In this document: positions 35,901-49,285 of the stretch, one piece after another
Numbering within the stretch: position 1 is the first letter of the stretch
Layout of the letters: every line of letters starts with the position of its first letter
Source of the DNA: Mycteria americana
Lineage: Eukaryota > Chordata > Aves > Ciconiiformes > Ciconiidae
Direction of reading: 5' to 3'
Length of the DNA stretch: 64,000 bases
Assembly (NCBI RefSeq): GCF_035582795.1
Contig: NC_134365.1
Coordinates: forward strand, 76,055,635-76,119,634
Translations under genes and position numbers: made by a program
Notes under the pieces: model-generated
The model's database searches: none
Told to the model about the DNA's origin: nothing
Seen by the model: the letters and a program-made list of their open reading frames with translations, nothing else

Positions 35901-38496
35901 TTCTTCATTCTACACTGCAAACTAACAAAGGGGACAATAATAATTAACCCGGCCTCCTAAATGTTAATTACAAAGGCTCATGTTTGATATTAAAAAGTTC
36001 ATTTCTAGTGAACTTTAATTAACCTCAAAGCTTAGTCTTATTTTACTTTAAGACCTATTACTAGACAATAGAAAAATTTCTGATATTTAGATTTGAGACA
36101 CAAATGTAATCTAAGGACAGATGAGTTGCAAGGTAAAGGAGTCATCTGTTTGATACAAAAATATTTTCCTTGAATACAAAATTATCTCACTTTTATGTAG
36201 TATTTTTGAGTTATTAGTATTTACTAATTTTGCTAATACTTTGTTACATATAGGACAGCTCTTGGGAACATCATACATGATGAGATTATCATATATATAT
36301 TTAAACCCTATGTATATGCCTTCACCTAGGGGGCAGCTCAGGTTAATCGAATGCTGATTGAGTGTTCAGTTCGGCTGAACGTTCCAGACAGGTCTACATT
36401 CATCACTTCCAGGATAAAAATTCATCTTGTTCTCACTAGTTGTTTCCTAATCAGCCAATTGCTCAATTCACCTGATTGCTCCCTCTGACCATACTATGGC
36501 TGGCTGCTTCCTTTGCCTCCCAATCACACTAATTGACCTCTTAGTAAAAAATATTCCAGGCTTCAGTGATGGTGCTCACAGCTAATTGCACCTTAATGGA
36601 TAATTTTGGCTGAGCATTCAATGTGTACTTCCAATATAGGCCCAGTATCTTAGGAGGCATTTTAATTAGAGTATTAGTGGACATAATCTGTATGAAGGCA
36701 CCACATGTGGTCACACGATCACACACTAGTTAGCTAGACAGGCACGGCAATTGACTTATGGGTCTATCCAAGACTTTGGGCAGGGGGTGCAATTCGGTGC
36801 ATATAAATAATCACAGTAGCTCAAACAGCACCTTATCAACCCAGTTCTGTGCTGTCCTGTGCCAAACTAGCATCCATCCATGGAAAATTGTTGACGTCTT
36901 GAGTTACCTCTCCCAGTTACAAAAATTAGGTTCTGTTAGAAGAACTCCACCACGTTCCCCATAGCTGGTGGAGAGATGTTAACTCCAACTCCTCGGCTGA
37001 CCCACTGCTGCGTGACATTCACACAGGGACACGTGCTCTTCAGAAGTGCCATCCAAAATGAGAGTTATTAGGAGCTAGTGAGATCTGGATTAGGCTATAA
37101 TTTAAAAGTAGAGTGTCAAATAGTCACTCAGCTGCCATTAAATATTAAAATAATACTGTGTGTACAATTTGCCCAAACAGCAGGGAGCAATTTGAATAGT
37201 GCTCAGAAACTTATCTTTGTCAAGAAAAGTATGTGTTGTCAGAAGACAGGAATTAATTTGGAAAAGTGCATTCTAGTCAACACTTTGTTTTCACTATGTG
37301 CTGCTAGAGTAAATTAAGCACCATATAAAGTTTACCTGAGATTGTTAAAGGCTTGCTTGCTACCAAGAAATTAGTTTCTTAAGACTAGCCATCTCTGAAA
37401 AATCAAGAAAATTCAGCATGTAAAAACAGCAAGCAGTTTGCTTACTGAAAAAATGTAATATCCACTATATTTACAGATTTATCTGGGTTTTTGTTATAGA
37501 TCTACTTTTAAAGGCATACAGGTTTGCATATATGATCTTATTCCAGATGACTCTCCAGAACAGTGAAGCACATCAGACTATGTGCTTAGGAAGCACGAAA
37601 ACTCAAAATGTGAAAAGAATTATTTCTGCAGAGCTTTCCCAAGAGATTGCCTTGTACTATTCTGCACCTAGTGTAAGCCCAGAGACTCCACCTGCATACT
37701 CAAAGATGGAGCTACCTGAACCCCTCCCTGCAATGCAATGCCTTCCCTGGGGCAGGCAGCCATGCAGCCAGCCCTGTGCAAGAAGAGCCAACACCTCTCT
37801 GCAAATTCAGGGAAACACAACAGAGGGCTGAAAAAGATGTGTGCTGTGCATTCTTCTGCAAATGCAAAGGTTTGGGCCCTTGGGTTTGCTAGATAAGGTT
37901 GATACAAACTTCAGCTTGTCTGTGGGGTCCCTTCATCAGCTATAAACAGGGCTCTGTACTCCCTGAAAAATGGGACTTCAAATCCTCAGCAAGGATCCTT
38001 TGTTTCTATAGCTCTTTCATGAAACGCAATGGTAATTCTGCAGGGGCTTGAGTTACATTAAAAAAAATGACGCTTTTGTTGATTCTTATGTTAGGGCAGA
38101 GGCAGAGCTTGGTGGGGGCTGCCAGTTTGAAGGGAGATGCCACAGCAATACTGTACCAGTGTGTACCATTCTGTGTGTGCCCTTTTGGGAAACATTTGCA
38201 AGGAAAAGCAGCATCTGATACCTTCATTCTGATTCAGCTATTAAACGTTACAGCAATGAGCTTTCAGTGACATTCCCTAATATCCAGCAATCAAGGTTTA
38301 GATACAAAACTGAGATTTGGTTAGACTGATTTCTAACAAAGAATACTATTTTGATTCAGAATATTTCTTCTTTTCTTAGTTTTCATATAATCATTAAATT
38401 AATATCAGTAATAATAATAGCAATAATATTCTGATAATATGTCTTCACAGAGTTTGAAGGGACAGCAGAGGGCATATGTGGTCTTACTACCAATAC
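32949..38496. other. upstream LMNTD1 intron or intergenic DNA, no exon recognised
   Basis: The block 34.95-35.85 kb is richer in G and C and holds long overlapping frames on both strands (172 codons on minus at 34948-35466; 132 on plus at 35024-35422). They lack domains and are best seen as composition effects. An inverted repeat (GTTCAG-TTCGG-CTGAAC) lies near 36365. Confidence 0.5.
33245..33279. repeat. tandem duplication of TGTGTCTGTATTTGT
   Basis: Two copies of this 15-bp motif are separated by aagcc. Confidence 0.8.
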
Positions 38497-38641
38497 CTAT
38501 TTGATAGAGCAAGTTTTCAGAAGTATAAACTTTGGCATCTTCTTCTGTGATATTAAGCATTGGGAGGAAAGAGCTATTCTTGTCTGCTTGATTAGAACTT
38601 GGCAACAACAGTGGGGCAGCCTTTAAAGGTGCTATTAGAAA
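38497..38641 (-). other. candidate minus-strand coding exon, possibly upstream LMNTD1
   Basis: This 145-bp segment is open throughout. Its acceptor is cgtttgtccattcag and its donor is ATAG before GTATTGG (weak), with a better GTAAGA 13 bp further on. It reads FLIAPLKAAPLLLPSS and later NITEEDAKVYTSENLLY. It starts on a codon boundary and ends with one spare base. It therefore cannot join the exon at 32948 directly; at least one exon would have to lie between. No known domain is seen. It is a possible N-terminal LMNTD1 exon, or chance. Confidence 0.22.
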
Positions 38642-41108
38642 CTGAATGGACAAACGAGCTTTATAAAACCATGTGTCAACAGGAGATCAAAAGCAATATA
38701 TTAATGTGAAGCCTCATCATGAGATAATTTAAAACTCAGCTAACAACCCTCAGTGACACCTTGTCTCATCTAACATGAGGTCCTGTGCTCAGGCAGGGGC
38801 TTTGCCCCAGGACACAGGGTACCTGGCTGAAGGAGACGGATGAGAGCCCCAACACCCACTGGTGATCAGCCCTGGTGACGGCTCCTGGAGCAGAATTTGG
38901 GTCAAGAAACATGTACGTTTAAAGCTTGCCCCTGTTGCTGGTATCTTCAGAGACAGGCTGTAGCATCCCAACATTTCAGGCATGCCTCCTCCCATTTCCA
39001 GACTGCTGTCATTTAGACCTGTGAAATACTTTAGACTCAGATGCTTTGCTAAGCTGAGGACTTAAGCACAAACGAAAGGGACCAGCCAAGCTTGAGTGGG
39101 GAAAAGCATTTGGGACTGAAATAATATCTTAATTTATTCATATTTTTTTTTCTTTCTAATTCTGATGGATTTCCTCATCAGGAAAGTGCTGTAGGAGTAT
39201 CTTCAGGATCCAGAGTACAAGTGGAAGTAGTGGCAGCTTTGAGACCACGTTTATTATGCAGTCTCCATATTTATCCATCTCTCTGGGTGGATGTGCAGGT
39301 CCTGATGAGAGCCGTGTTGCTATAGCTACTCCCGTGGCACTACCTGAGCCTGCCTGGGAGATGTCTATGCAAACTGCAGTCAGTGCAGTTAACTCAAGGC
39401 AGACCCGTTCTGTCATGATCGAACGGGGACTGCAAACGCTCTTTGGGAAGGCTATGATCTGGGACTTGCAGTCCCATAAGCACCTCTCGGGAGAAGAAAG
39501 CTGCAAGATTCAGTTCACTTTTCTTCCAGGTCAATTTCAGGTGGTACAAAAAGCCAGCTCTGCGTTGAATGCAGCGTGCCATGCTGGGGGTACATAATTA
39601 ATGGTACATAATTGGTACATAATTAATGTACCAGGAGAATCATTAACAATGCTGCTGAGGTGCACACCTGGTTGCACGTGCATTTTCTACTACTCACAGT
39701 CTTTTTTTAACTTCTGTGTTTTAGAGTTGGCTTACTATCACCAAGCGCTGCCTGACCTGTTTTGTTTTTAGTTGTCCGTGGGCATTCAAAAATTAAAACA
39801 ATAGTTTTAGATCTGAAACCTATAAAGCTTGAGGTCAAACAGAAAACACTCTTTTCAGGTTGTGAAAACACTATTTTCAATACTCAGGTTGGCAGGACAA
39901 ATGTGGTCACATGCACATATCTGAGTAGAAGTAAGAGTGAACCTCCAAGATATTTTGGTTTTATCTTTTCAAGTATTCCAGAGCACAAAGGTAGTACTTA
40001 AAACTCAGAGGGCAAAAAGGGGGTTTTCATCACAGCAGCAAAATGTACTATTTAAGTCAAAACTTTAAAACCTGTTCTGTGGACCATTTCTGCCTCCCTC
40101 AAGCAGACTCCCTCACTTCAGTACTAATTGTCACAAGCAAGGAGTAAAAATTGGCCGGGCATCTGGAGTGATGCTTGCTTCATGATCCAAACTGTCTTTT
40201 ATGTACCATTTTGTCTCAGGGGCAGAACTTTATGTTGCTCCATAGTTATGAGTGTATTATGGCCTTGAAGAGGCAAGAATGACCTCAGGACCCATGGCTT
40301 GCAGTCTGACTAAGAGCCAGGACTGAAAACACGACAGCTGATGCCGTTCGAGTTTCCTGTTGCAACATCAGCAAAAATTGCTTTGTGGTTAAGCACACAA
40401 CTCAGGATGGACAGAACAGTTATTTTTCAGAACAAAACCCAAATTTTAAAACTATTGTTAAAAGGTGATATGCAGATAAAGCCATTATGTAAAGCAGCCA
40501 TTGGAATATATATACACACAAATAAATAAATGGGAAAGCTATAGATTGTGCCATGACATTGTGTTCCTGTTACTCAAGCCAGTCAAGAAATTACTGAAGT
40601 GCTGAGAAAAATTATTTTTTTTGTTTGCTTTTTCTTTGAAAACCACTAAGTGAAAAAAATATTATCCTGGCCAAAAATGTTGATTGGAAATCCCAAACTA
40701 GTATTCACAAACAAACATTTACAAAGACAATTTGCTCCTGAGATCAGTGGAACTTCTCCAGTCTCCTGTAGATATAAACACATGACAAGAACTCATACTT
40801 TTCAGAACAGAACAAGATGGCTGACATTATCGAAGTACATCCTTGCCTCCCTTCCCTGCCTGATTCCCACAACAGTTTCCTTGGATGTGTAATCATTTAC
40901 ATGGGCTCCCCTCTCCTAAAATGTATTCTTCTACCTGATGTTGCTGTTTATATTTTATTAGTTATTTCTCTGATGGAATAAAAATTCACATTATAGTGTT
41001 GTAGAAAGCTATTACAGTGTTAAAGTCTTGGCACTGTGTTTGGTTACACTGTGGCAACCATGTTTTAAAAGATGAGGAACTTTAGTGCATTATTACTCTG
41101 AAGATAAC
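38642..41108. other. no gene recognised
   Basis: Frames of 113 to 116 codons on both strands at 39.16-39.6 kb cover the same DNA and have no domain. The rest is AT-rich non-coding DNA. Confidence 0.55.
39589..39633. repeat. tandem repeat of GGTACATAATTAAT-type units
   Basis: Three units of 14, 11 and 14 bp (ggtacataattaat, ggtacataatt, ggtacataattaat) are followed by gtacc. The middle unit lacks AAT. Confidence 0.85.
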
Positions 41109-41345
41109 CATTATTATTATTTGTGTTACATTTGTTCCTAGAAGCCCTGCTGAGATTGTACTAGGCAGTTTTGAAATCCACAAGATGAGACTAGTGACAG
41201 ACATTTTTCCCATCCTAACACATGAAGCAAACGAAGGCAGAGAGACAACTTAGGCACAGAAACTAATGTACTTTCCCCAAGGGTGGTACCTGTAGGAATA
41301 AAAACACATGTCCTGATTTGGGTACAGGCCTCATTCACTAAACAG
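41109..41345 (+). mobile_element. ancient amniote interspersed repeat (MIR/CR1-era)
   Basis: The order ccattattattatttgtgtt, ctgagattgtactaggcagt, acttaggcacagaaactaat, gtactttccccaagggtgg and caggcctcattcactaaac follows a family very common in turtles and crocodilians. That family starts tcattatttgta, passes a cattgtgctaggcactgt block, and ends in a ctgaggcacag / cttgcccaagg / ccactagacca-like tail. I am sure of the pattern but not of the family's formal name. Confidence 0.6.
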
Positions 41346-41889
41346 TCAATCATCTCTGCCTCTGCTTTATAGCTTGAATTACTTTTGGTAACTTTTACTG
41401 AGAAAACATTTATCAGTCCTTTCAGGTTAAATCAATAGCATGCAGGGTACAGATCTGTACCATTGGAACATCATGCTTATTTAGTCATCAAAGGTTGCAA
41501 AAATTTTAAAAGAGGCTTCAGTTCAGTCACTAGAGGGGAGATGAAGAGGATATGCGTACATGAAATAAATCTCCATGAGGAAAAGTCTTGTGGGTATTTG
41601 CACGTCTGTGTGTTTCACTGCTACCTGGTTCATTCCTCTTTCCAGGTGCAAATCAAGTTCTCAGTATAACCCAAAACGAGGTAGGCAAATTTTAATGTTC
41701 CCATGCCCACCAACAGACTTGATGATTTGAATGAAGCCATTTTGTTAATATTCACCATGCAATATTCACCAAAGCAAAAATCTGATTTCATGAGTAATTT
41801 AGGTTACACAGGAACCCAAACTCTACTGGAGGTCAACGGATACAGGTTCCTGATTCACAGGAACATCCATTTCTGAGGGACTCTCATGT

Positions 41890-41990
41890 CCCTGTGTCCG
41901 CATATCCTCATCTGTAAAAGGACAGCAATGTCTTCGCACATTGCTGTAAAGCACCTAACAATCTGTGAAAGTACTATCTAAATGCAAGCT
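41890..41990 (-). mobile_element. MIR-type SINE fossil, inverted
   Basis: Plus-strand atatcctcatctgtaaaagg followed by attgctgtaaagcacctaac and gaaagtactatctaaatgc is the complement-oriented MIR pattern (cctcatctgtaaaatgg, then gtaaagcgcttagcac, then a tgctaaataaatgc-like end). Confidence 0.6.
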
Positions 41991-44900
41991 CAAGGCAGAA
42001 AATCAGAGGCAGTTTTTGAACAGATGCACCTATGTCTCTAGTAAGTTCATGTGCACGTGCGCAAGGACATGCATGTTTCAGCAGCCATCTTGGTGCATTT
42101 TGATGGGTGGCAAAGTATAATTTCAACTGGCCTTTTATTGAACAGCAAAACAAAAGACATTTGCAAGGCATTTTTGCTTGGCTTAAGGATGTACTCTTCA
42201 CTTTGTGTGTATGCAAGTATTATTATTAGCCCTGTGTAAACTGCTCAGCTGAACGGAAAGATAGGTTAGATAGAGAAGTTGACAGAACAGGAAAATATTT
42301 TTCTTCAAAGATTAATCAGACTTTAAATTAGGTGATGAAAGTAAAAGGAGCATGTGGAAAAGATCAGAATAAGTACATTCTTTATCTTCAAAGAGCATCC
42401 AAAAGTATTAAGTGAAGTTCCTGCTCTCCTGGAACGGGAACAAGTTCAAATGTATATTACAGAAAGAATGGGATTTCCAGAAGATTTCATGGGTGGCCCA
42501 ATGCCTCTTCCACTGACCACTGACCTGAGTGAGACCAGATGGGGTCCCATGCACAGCACGGGAAATGTCCACAACAGGCTCTTGTGCCGAGGAGTAGCTG
42601 CCATAGAGACGGATGTGAGGGTCAATGCAGAAGATTTTTCAGCCTAGAAGACCAGGCTGCAAAAACTTGCTGCTCCTCAACCCTTTCCCCTCATGGATGT
42701 GTATCCTTGCACCAGTTCCATGGGCCCTCCCTGCTTTTTGGAGCCAGAACGGATGGGACAGGTATGCTACAGAGAGCCAATGTCCTCCTCTGCTTTGTCA
42801 GCTTCTGTTTCTCCCCATCCTGCATGGGGAAAATTACTCCCCCATTATAGCAATCCCCTTCTGTTTAGTATTTATAGCAATCTCTTTCTGCTTAATTCAT
42901 AGTATGGACCCTCAGAACGTAACTATTTTTCCCCAGATGCTTGCATAGCCAGAACCCTTGGGACTTTCTCTGGGACATGGTCGCCATGAGAAACACATGA
43001 GAAGACAGGATTTCTTGTGTGGTGAAAGAGGTTGTTACTAGTCCTCTCCAGTAACCAGCACAAGAAGTGCCTCTCAAGCTTTGTTCCTTACCCAGCATAA
43101 TAGCGCCTGTCTCCCTTCTCTGAAGAGCACTGCTCATCTGACTAACCAGGACATTACAATGACGCAGATTAAGACTGAGCATACATTTCCACATGCCCAT
43201 CATTTAGCATCCAGTAAAAAAAGTGTTCAGAACTATTTACTAAAATTACTTGTACATTTAATAAAATATCTGTATCAATTAATTGCTAATAGGTATTTCA
43301 AAGCTGACTTAGAACTGCATTAATAATTTAACACTAATAACTTATTAAATGAATTTAGCCTCTTTGCCTTTTTCTGGAATGACTTCTTAAGAGTTATCCT
43401 CTTTTTGTGTCCAGGCAAGGATCTTCAAATCTGTCTTTGAAATTACTTAAAATCGTTCCCTCTCTTGAAATGTTATTACTTCATGAGACTGATTTTATAC
43501 AATTTATTACAAGTATTTCATACTAAAAACTCAAGTACTGTTGAGAATTATGATGAGTGAAATGTGTATTTTTTTTCTGTTCCATCATTGACGGTCATTC
43601 TTTTCATTTTAAGGAGCGTTTGAAAAAAACCCTCTCAAACTCTGCATTTTTCAGGGACAGACAGCAGGGAGGGCAGAGGAAGCAGGTAATTGGCTATTGG
43701 AATTTGGGAATGTATCACAGAATTTCCTCTCTGACACAAAGCATTGGCTGAGACAGCATCGCATTGGAAAAAACAGGCTACTGTGAGATTACTGCATTTG
43801 CAAAAAGATACACACAGCATTTTAGATACCACAGGGTTTTTTTCCCCTTCTCACTGCAGGAAGATAATGGCACAATCAAAAATACGCTGAAATCACTGAA
43901 AGCCTTTGAGTCTTTCAGTTGACTTCAGAGGGCTATTTATGTCGTCTGAGATGCCAATACATAGAATTGCTTGATGAACATTGACATTTTAAGGACAGAT
44001 ACTATATAAATGTTGTAGTGTGTACCCAGCTTCACACTGAAGAATTAAAAATGTTTTTCTTTCTTTAGCAAGTCCTTAGCAGTGAACAAGTAGAGTCGGA
44101 ATGAGTTGAAAAATGGAGGGAGAGAGGGAAAGTACCCAGAACGGTGACCTTTATGTAATGCACCCAAAGGACACCATGACAGAAGATCCACAGGCTTTCA
44201 AATGAGGAATCTGTGACCCATGTGGCTTCAGTCCAGGCTGAAGCCTCACTGTTAGCAAATAAAGCCGTAGGCTACAGACACAGCACTTGCTTCCAAATGA
44301 GAAGAAAATAAAACTAAATAGCAGCCATCGTTCCTGGCTCTTAATGCCTGCCTTGTATTAATTTCTCCCCGCTGAAAATGGTTCATCAGCATAATACTCT
44401 CTCTGGTTTGCTAGAGATTTAGGTTTTGTATAATACTGCTAGCTTGGGAAGATACTGTGCTTTGATGCTCTCTTTGTTAATTATTTTAATGCAACTTGAA
44501 TTAAAATTTTGCTCATTAAATATTTCTAGAGATGAGCTTGAGGCATGGCATTTGGAGGTGGTTTTCTCTGAAGTTCAGGAGACATTGCATCCAAGGTTTT
44601 AATGCCACTAGCTAGGATAGAGGACTGAAGATCAGCTGCTAGCACTGCCATTGAATTATAGTGCCTTAAGAAAATATTTTATCTTTCTGTACCTCTGTTT
44701 CTCTGTTTGAAACTAAAACTACTAATAATAGTACCTTCATTTTGTAACGCAATTTGTGTAACTTGAGTTTGGAACCTGGAAACTGTTAAGTGGTGTTCTT
44801 AGATCCATTGTGAGAGTGCTCCTGTCTGGCATTTTGGGTTTGGTCCATTTTAACTTGTTTTGTTTTGAAATTTACTCACAATAAATATTCAGCTCTTCAG

Positions 44901-45814
44901 GTAACTAAGGTGCCAACCAACACAGTCAGATCTACTGACACGTGAAGTAAAAATTATAAACTTCACACTACATAGGTAACTTTTATTACTTCACAAATAA
45001 GTAAATAATTCACAAGCAATAACACAGCAAAAAGGATGTTACCTGCTTTGCCTAAGTGTATTTCAGCTGCCCAAGTAACAAGAAATCAAAGAAAAATAAA
45101 ATAATTGTTCAAAAATCGAGTAGGTTGGCACTTACCACTCTAGCTGCTTACTAGAGCAATAAAGAATTCCCTCCAGCCTTGCAGAGAGCCGGAGTTACCA
45201 GTTAGCTGCATTGCAGCTCTAGGTCTCAAGCACTGTACAGTCCCTGAATGTCAGCACAGAAAACACAGGTCAGGGAAGAGGCTGGACTCAGAGCCAGTCA
45301 AATTCACCTGGGCATGAGGGGAGAAACAAATCACCTTTTCGGAGCTACAACAACTTCTTTCTATTCACCCTTCTATCTGAAGCAAAAAGGTAGCAGAGCA
45401 GCGCTTACAAGGATCTGAGCAGGTCTCGCCTGCCGTTTGGCATTCTCCAAACAGCACTGCTTTCCCCTGAAGGCTCAGTCAAGCCCAGAACCTCTAAGAA
45501 AACATGATCCGATTATGCTGTGGAATGATTTATGTTTATATACATATGGTGGGTGGGTGTATTCATATAAAACTCTGTTTGATGTCCATTAATCAAACAT
45601 GCCCATGATGGAATATAAAATGTACCACTGATTGCAGCAACTCTGAAATGAAACTTTTCAGCTCTTTAAAATTAACTGAAGTCCCACTGCAGCAAAGTGG
45701 CTGGCTAATTATTTCTATGTCATTAAACAGGAGTTTTGTAGCATGTAGAGACCCGAACTCCCCAGTAACCACAGACTGATTTCAGCGCGAGTCGGGCACC
45801 AAAATCTCTCTGAT
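41991..45814. other. no gene recognised
   Basis: Includes plus-strand frames of about 100 codons at 42354-42948 without a domain, an inverted MIR scrap near 44.7 kb, and an AT-rich, low-repeat stretch at 44440-44540 that has the look of conserved non-coding DNA. Confidence 0.55.
44665..44765 (-). mobile_element. MIR-type SINE fossil, inverted (weak)
   Basis: Plus-strand ctttctgtacctctgtttct followed by ctaataatagtacctt resembles the inverted MIR core (gtgcctcagtttccccatct, then ataataatacctac). It is diverged and short. Confidence 0.4.
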
Positions 45815-45895
45815 GTACCAGAGAACCTGAAGGTATTTACAATCTAAATAGACAGCAAACTGAGAAAGGGAGGAAGACAGCAGGGTTTATTATAT
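45815..45895 (+). mobile_element. ancient amniote interspersed repeat fragment
   Basis: Sequence gaaggtatttacaatctaaa followed by tagacagcaaactgagaaag and ggaggaagacag resembles the middle of the family seen at 41109-41345 (an agcttacaatctaa block followed by gacagacaaag). It is only a fragment. Confidence 0.45.
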
Positions 45896-48800
45896 TTTAA
45901 TTCATTAATAAAGGCCTTGACCAACTCCCTGGAAGGGGAAGTGGAGCTTGGGTTTGTAAGTGTCCAGCTGGAACACCGTGCAGTACCTGCAAGGCAGAAA
46001 AGGAGGTATTCTTAATAGGTTAAGAAGCGCAAAGTGGCTCAGGGATGAGGCAAGACTGTGCCTCCGCATTGCTTTTTCTTTTACTCCAGAGGAAAGCAGA
46101 GAGAGATGGCAGACCAGCGGTGAAGGTAGCCTGGCAGCAGGATACAGAGAGCCCCGGGGCCGCTGGGCACACCGGGGCTGGGGCAGCTGTCTCTTTGACT
46201 AACGCTATGGCAATGTCAGGTCTCTGCTCTCCACGGGCATGCTGAAGTGAGGGGGGGAAACAAAAAGACTTCTTGCCTGAATGTTTCTCTTTTGTGCGAT
46301 GAGTGAATCTCGTCCAATGTGATTTATGAAACAACCGAGTGGGGACAGAGTGGAGAGGGACAGGCAGGAGCCGGTCTTTGAAGAAGGGCTTGGTTAAAGG
46401 ACAGTCTTGTGGGCAGCAGTTGTGGAAATGCGGCCGTGGTGAAGAGGGGTTGGACCTTTTACGAGAGAGTGGGGAAAAAAATGGAAGACAATTGAGAAAA
46501 TTGACAAAGCAATTGTCTCTTTCTTTCCCAGTGCATGAAGGGTTAAAAAAATAAAAAGAAAAGAGATGAACTTTTTGAAAACTCAAGTGGTTTGGATTCT
46601 GTTCAAGGCTTGGATCAGCCCATCCCTGACTTGAAAAAACAGGACAATAGTGTCCACTTGGCTCAGCTGCAGACTCTATGGATTTTTATTACCAGCGGCT
46701 GGAGTTCAAGATGAGTGAATTGTAAATAAGGAGAAATGAAACACAATAAAATAGTCTCCAGAGATTTACCTAGAAAACATCTGGAGTTTTGGCTCTAACA
46801 TATAGAAAACTATACCAATGGGAACACAACGTATTTCTGTGAAGTGTAGTAAGAAATAGCACAGATAAATGAGAAGTTAAGGCCTCCTATATATCACAAT
46901 AAGATATTTCAGCTCCTTTTCGTTGTGTGAGTTTCTAATACTCTGAAGTCCTGCCAAATATTTCATTGTTACCTTATTAGATGTTCTTGGTTTACTACCT
47001 TTTGCTTTGTAAAGCACTGATTTAGTGTCACTTAATTTAATTTTTAAAAACATAACCAGATGTCCTGGTCATTTAGCATATGAGAAAACAATATCGGAAA
47101 CATGTGTTTTTATGCATTCCAACACAGATACTAAGATTTCTTTCTCTTGCTAAAACAATCTTGCTTCTGAAATAAGTTCCCCTTTTATCTTTTACATCAA
47201 ATGCCACATTGGCGCGCAACACTATTTTGATCTTTATAAGTCTCTCTTAATGCTTGTATTTAACCAAAAGATCCTTAATTTGGGGGTCTGTCTCCTGGAT
47301 TCCCACTGAGCTTTTCATTTCTTTTACAATACTGACATCATTGTTTGCATGCTGGACTGATCTGGCCCACTCCATTTAATGGGAGACAGCAGCAGGGGGA
47401 AGCACTTGAAGCAAGGGGCCCTCCCAGAGCTGGAGGTAACCAAGCGTAATGGTATGCTCTACAACGTACCGGCATTGTTTAGGTAAAAGAGTTTAAACAC
47501 TGACAGCACAATGACCTCGAGAGCAAAGGTTAAGGAACCTCCCAAAATTCAATCTGGGTGGTGTTCAGCTCAGCAGGGATACACATCTCCTCCCAGTCAA
47601 TCTTTAACTGGCTCCATTCCCTTTTTGCCAGGGGTGCAATATCATCCTGTTTAGATTTAATAGTGGAGAATGAGCTACTTGGTACCCAACACAGAGAAAG
47701 TGTAAATAAAATTATCTCCGCACTACTGTTACTTTGAAATCTGTTGCTTCCTGATGTATTTTTCAGAGAAGAAAAACACACATCTGTGATTAGCAACTAT
47801 TCTGGAATGGCTGTAAGTTTGTAGGGTTACTCTAACTTGAGAGTTGCCTTTGTGGTTATGATATTTCCTTGGCCAGCTGAGGGATTATTTAGATGGTTTG
47901 CAGCCCCATAGTTTTATTGCCTGCCAAAATAATAATTCTACGTTTGGCTGAACTTGCAAGTTTTCTTTTTAAATAATTTACCCAAGAACTAAGCCTAGAT
48001 GTTGCCTATTGTGTCAGTACCACAGGCACAGATGTGTCTTTCTGTGGATGTTTACAGTCACCAGAACCAAGCTGGGCACAGAAAAATACCCAGGTGATGG
48101 ACAGACTCCCACCCTGCCTGACGTTAGCACTGAGGCATCCTTGTGCCTCTCTCTTATTTTAGAGCGGTCTTTTTCTGCTGTAGCCAAAGATGATACTTCA
48201 GGCCAGCTCTTCAGAAGCTCCCCACTAGCCTTAGGAGGAGCCCAGCACCCTTTATGCCCAGCATCCAAACTCTGTCTGCTTACCCCACAGGGGGGTGACC
48301 GTTTCTAGGAATCATGCCCTGACTGAGAACTTAAATGCTCCTCGAAGATCTGGCTCTGGTGACTACAAATCCAAAAATCCATCTGAATCAATAGCCCAGA
48401 TCTTCCCAGTCCCAGGCACAGCTGGGAAGAAAGCCAGGACTTGAAGTCTGGGTGGACATCCATACCAATCTTCTGTGAGCACAAGCCCTGCCCTCGCAAA
48501 GGTGAGCTCAGCCTGATCTCAGATGTCACTGAGCAAACCTGGAAGAGCTTCTCTGTCTCACTGTGCAGCCCTGGAGCTCTCCGTAGCTTTATTTTCTCCC
48601 ACAAAGTTCACTGTACTTCCCCTCTTCCATCGTAACGTTTCTAACAGTACCTTTGTATTTGCTCCCAGGTTCCTTATAAATCACAGGCTCTTACAAAGAC
48701 TGCCACTGTATAAACCTTGAACTGTTGGATTGGCACAAAAGAGTCAGTGAGGTTCAGCCATCTCTATGGATCAACTTCTCATACAGGCTCTACTTTAATA

Positions 48801-49224
48801 CGTGAAGGATGTTGGATATGAATGAATAGCAAGAACAGGTTGTTCTCCTTAACTGTGTTTTCTTCGTGCCCTGGATGCTGAGCTCACCACATCCAAAATG
48901 AGCCAGGAGAAGCGGCTGGGATGCCAGCTACAGGGTGCTGCCCTCCTACCTGAAACTGAATGTAGTGGTGGGTGATCAGCCTCTACTCCAACCTTTACCC
49001 TCCACCACATGCGAGGACAAGGCAGGTGGGGAACTTGTGCCAACTGTGAAAGCTTAGGAGACCTTGATGCTCTTGCACACTGCTGCCTAACCAACAGACA
49101 CGCAACCAGCCCAGGATAAAGGCTGCTTGCATGGCTATCATTTACCACCATTTCACCACAAATTCAAGAGCCTGCTGCACCCCTGCACTGGTGCAAAGGG
49201 GCCTGGTAAAAAGCCCATCCATGC

Positions 49225-49285
49225 AGTTGGAGGGTATCCGCTGACTTCAGTGGGTGCTGGATTATGGCCCTAGAGAGGGTCAAGT
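49225..49285 (+). mobile_element. ancient repeat scrap (ctgacttcagtggg motif)
   Basis: The phrase ccgctgacttcagtgggtgc followed by tggattatggccc matches a common amniote repeat end (cattgacttcaatgggagct, then ggatcaggccc). It is too short for a firm family call. Confidence 0.35.

Noticed and set aside
46020-46586. 188-codon minus-strand frame, the second longest in the window
   Set aside because: No domain, compositionally odd (many Ser, Pro, Cys, Phe), no matching splice signals, and overlapping plus-strand frames in the same GC-richer DNA. Best explained by chance.
47530-47796. Minus-strand frame ending AKREWSQLKIDWEEMC and onward, with a stop
   Set aside because: The tail looks coding-like, but the upstream part is low-quality, the acceptor (aaatctaaacag) is weak, and no polyadenylation signal follows closely.
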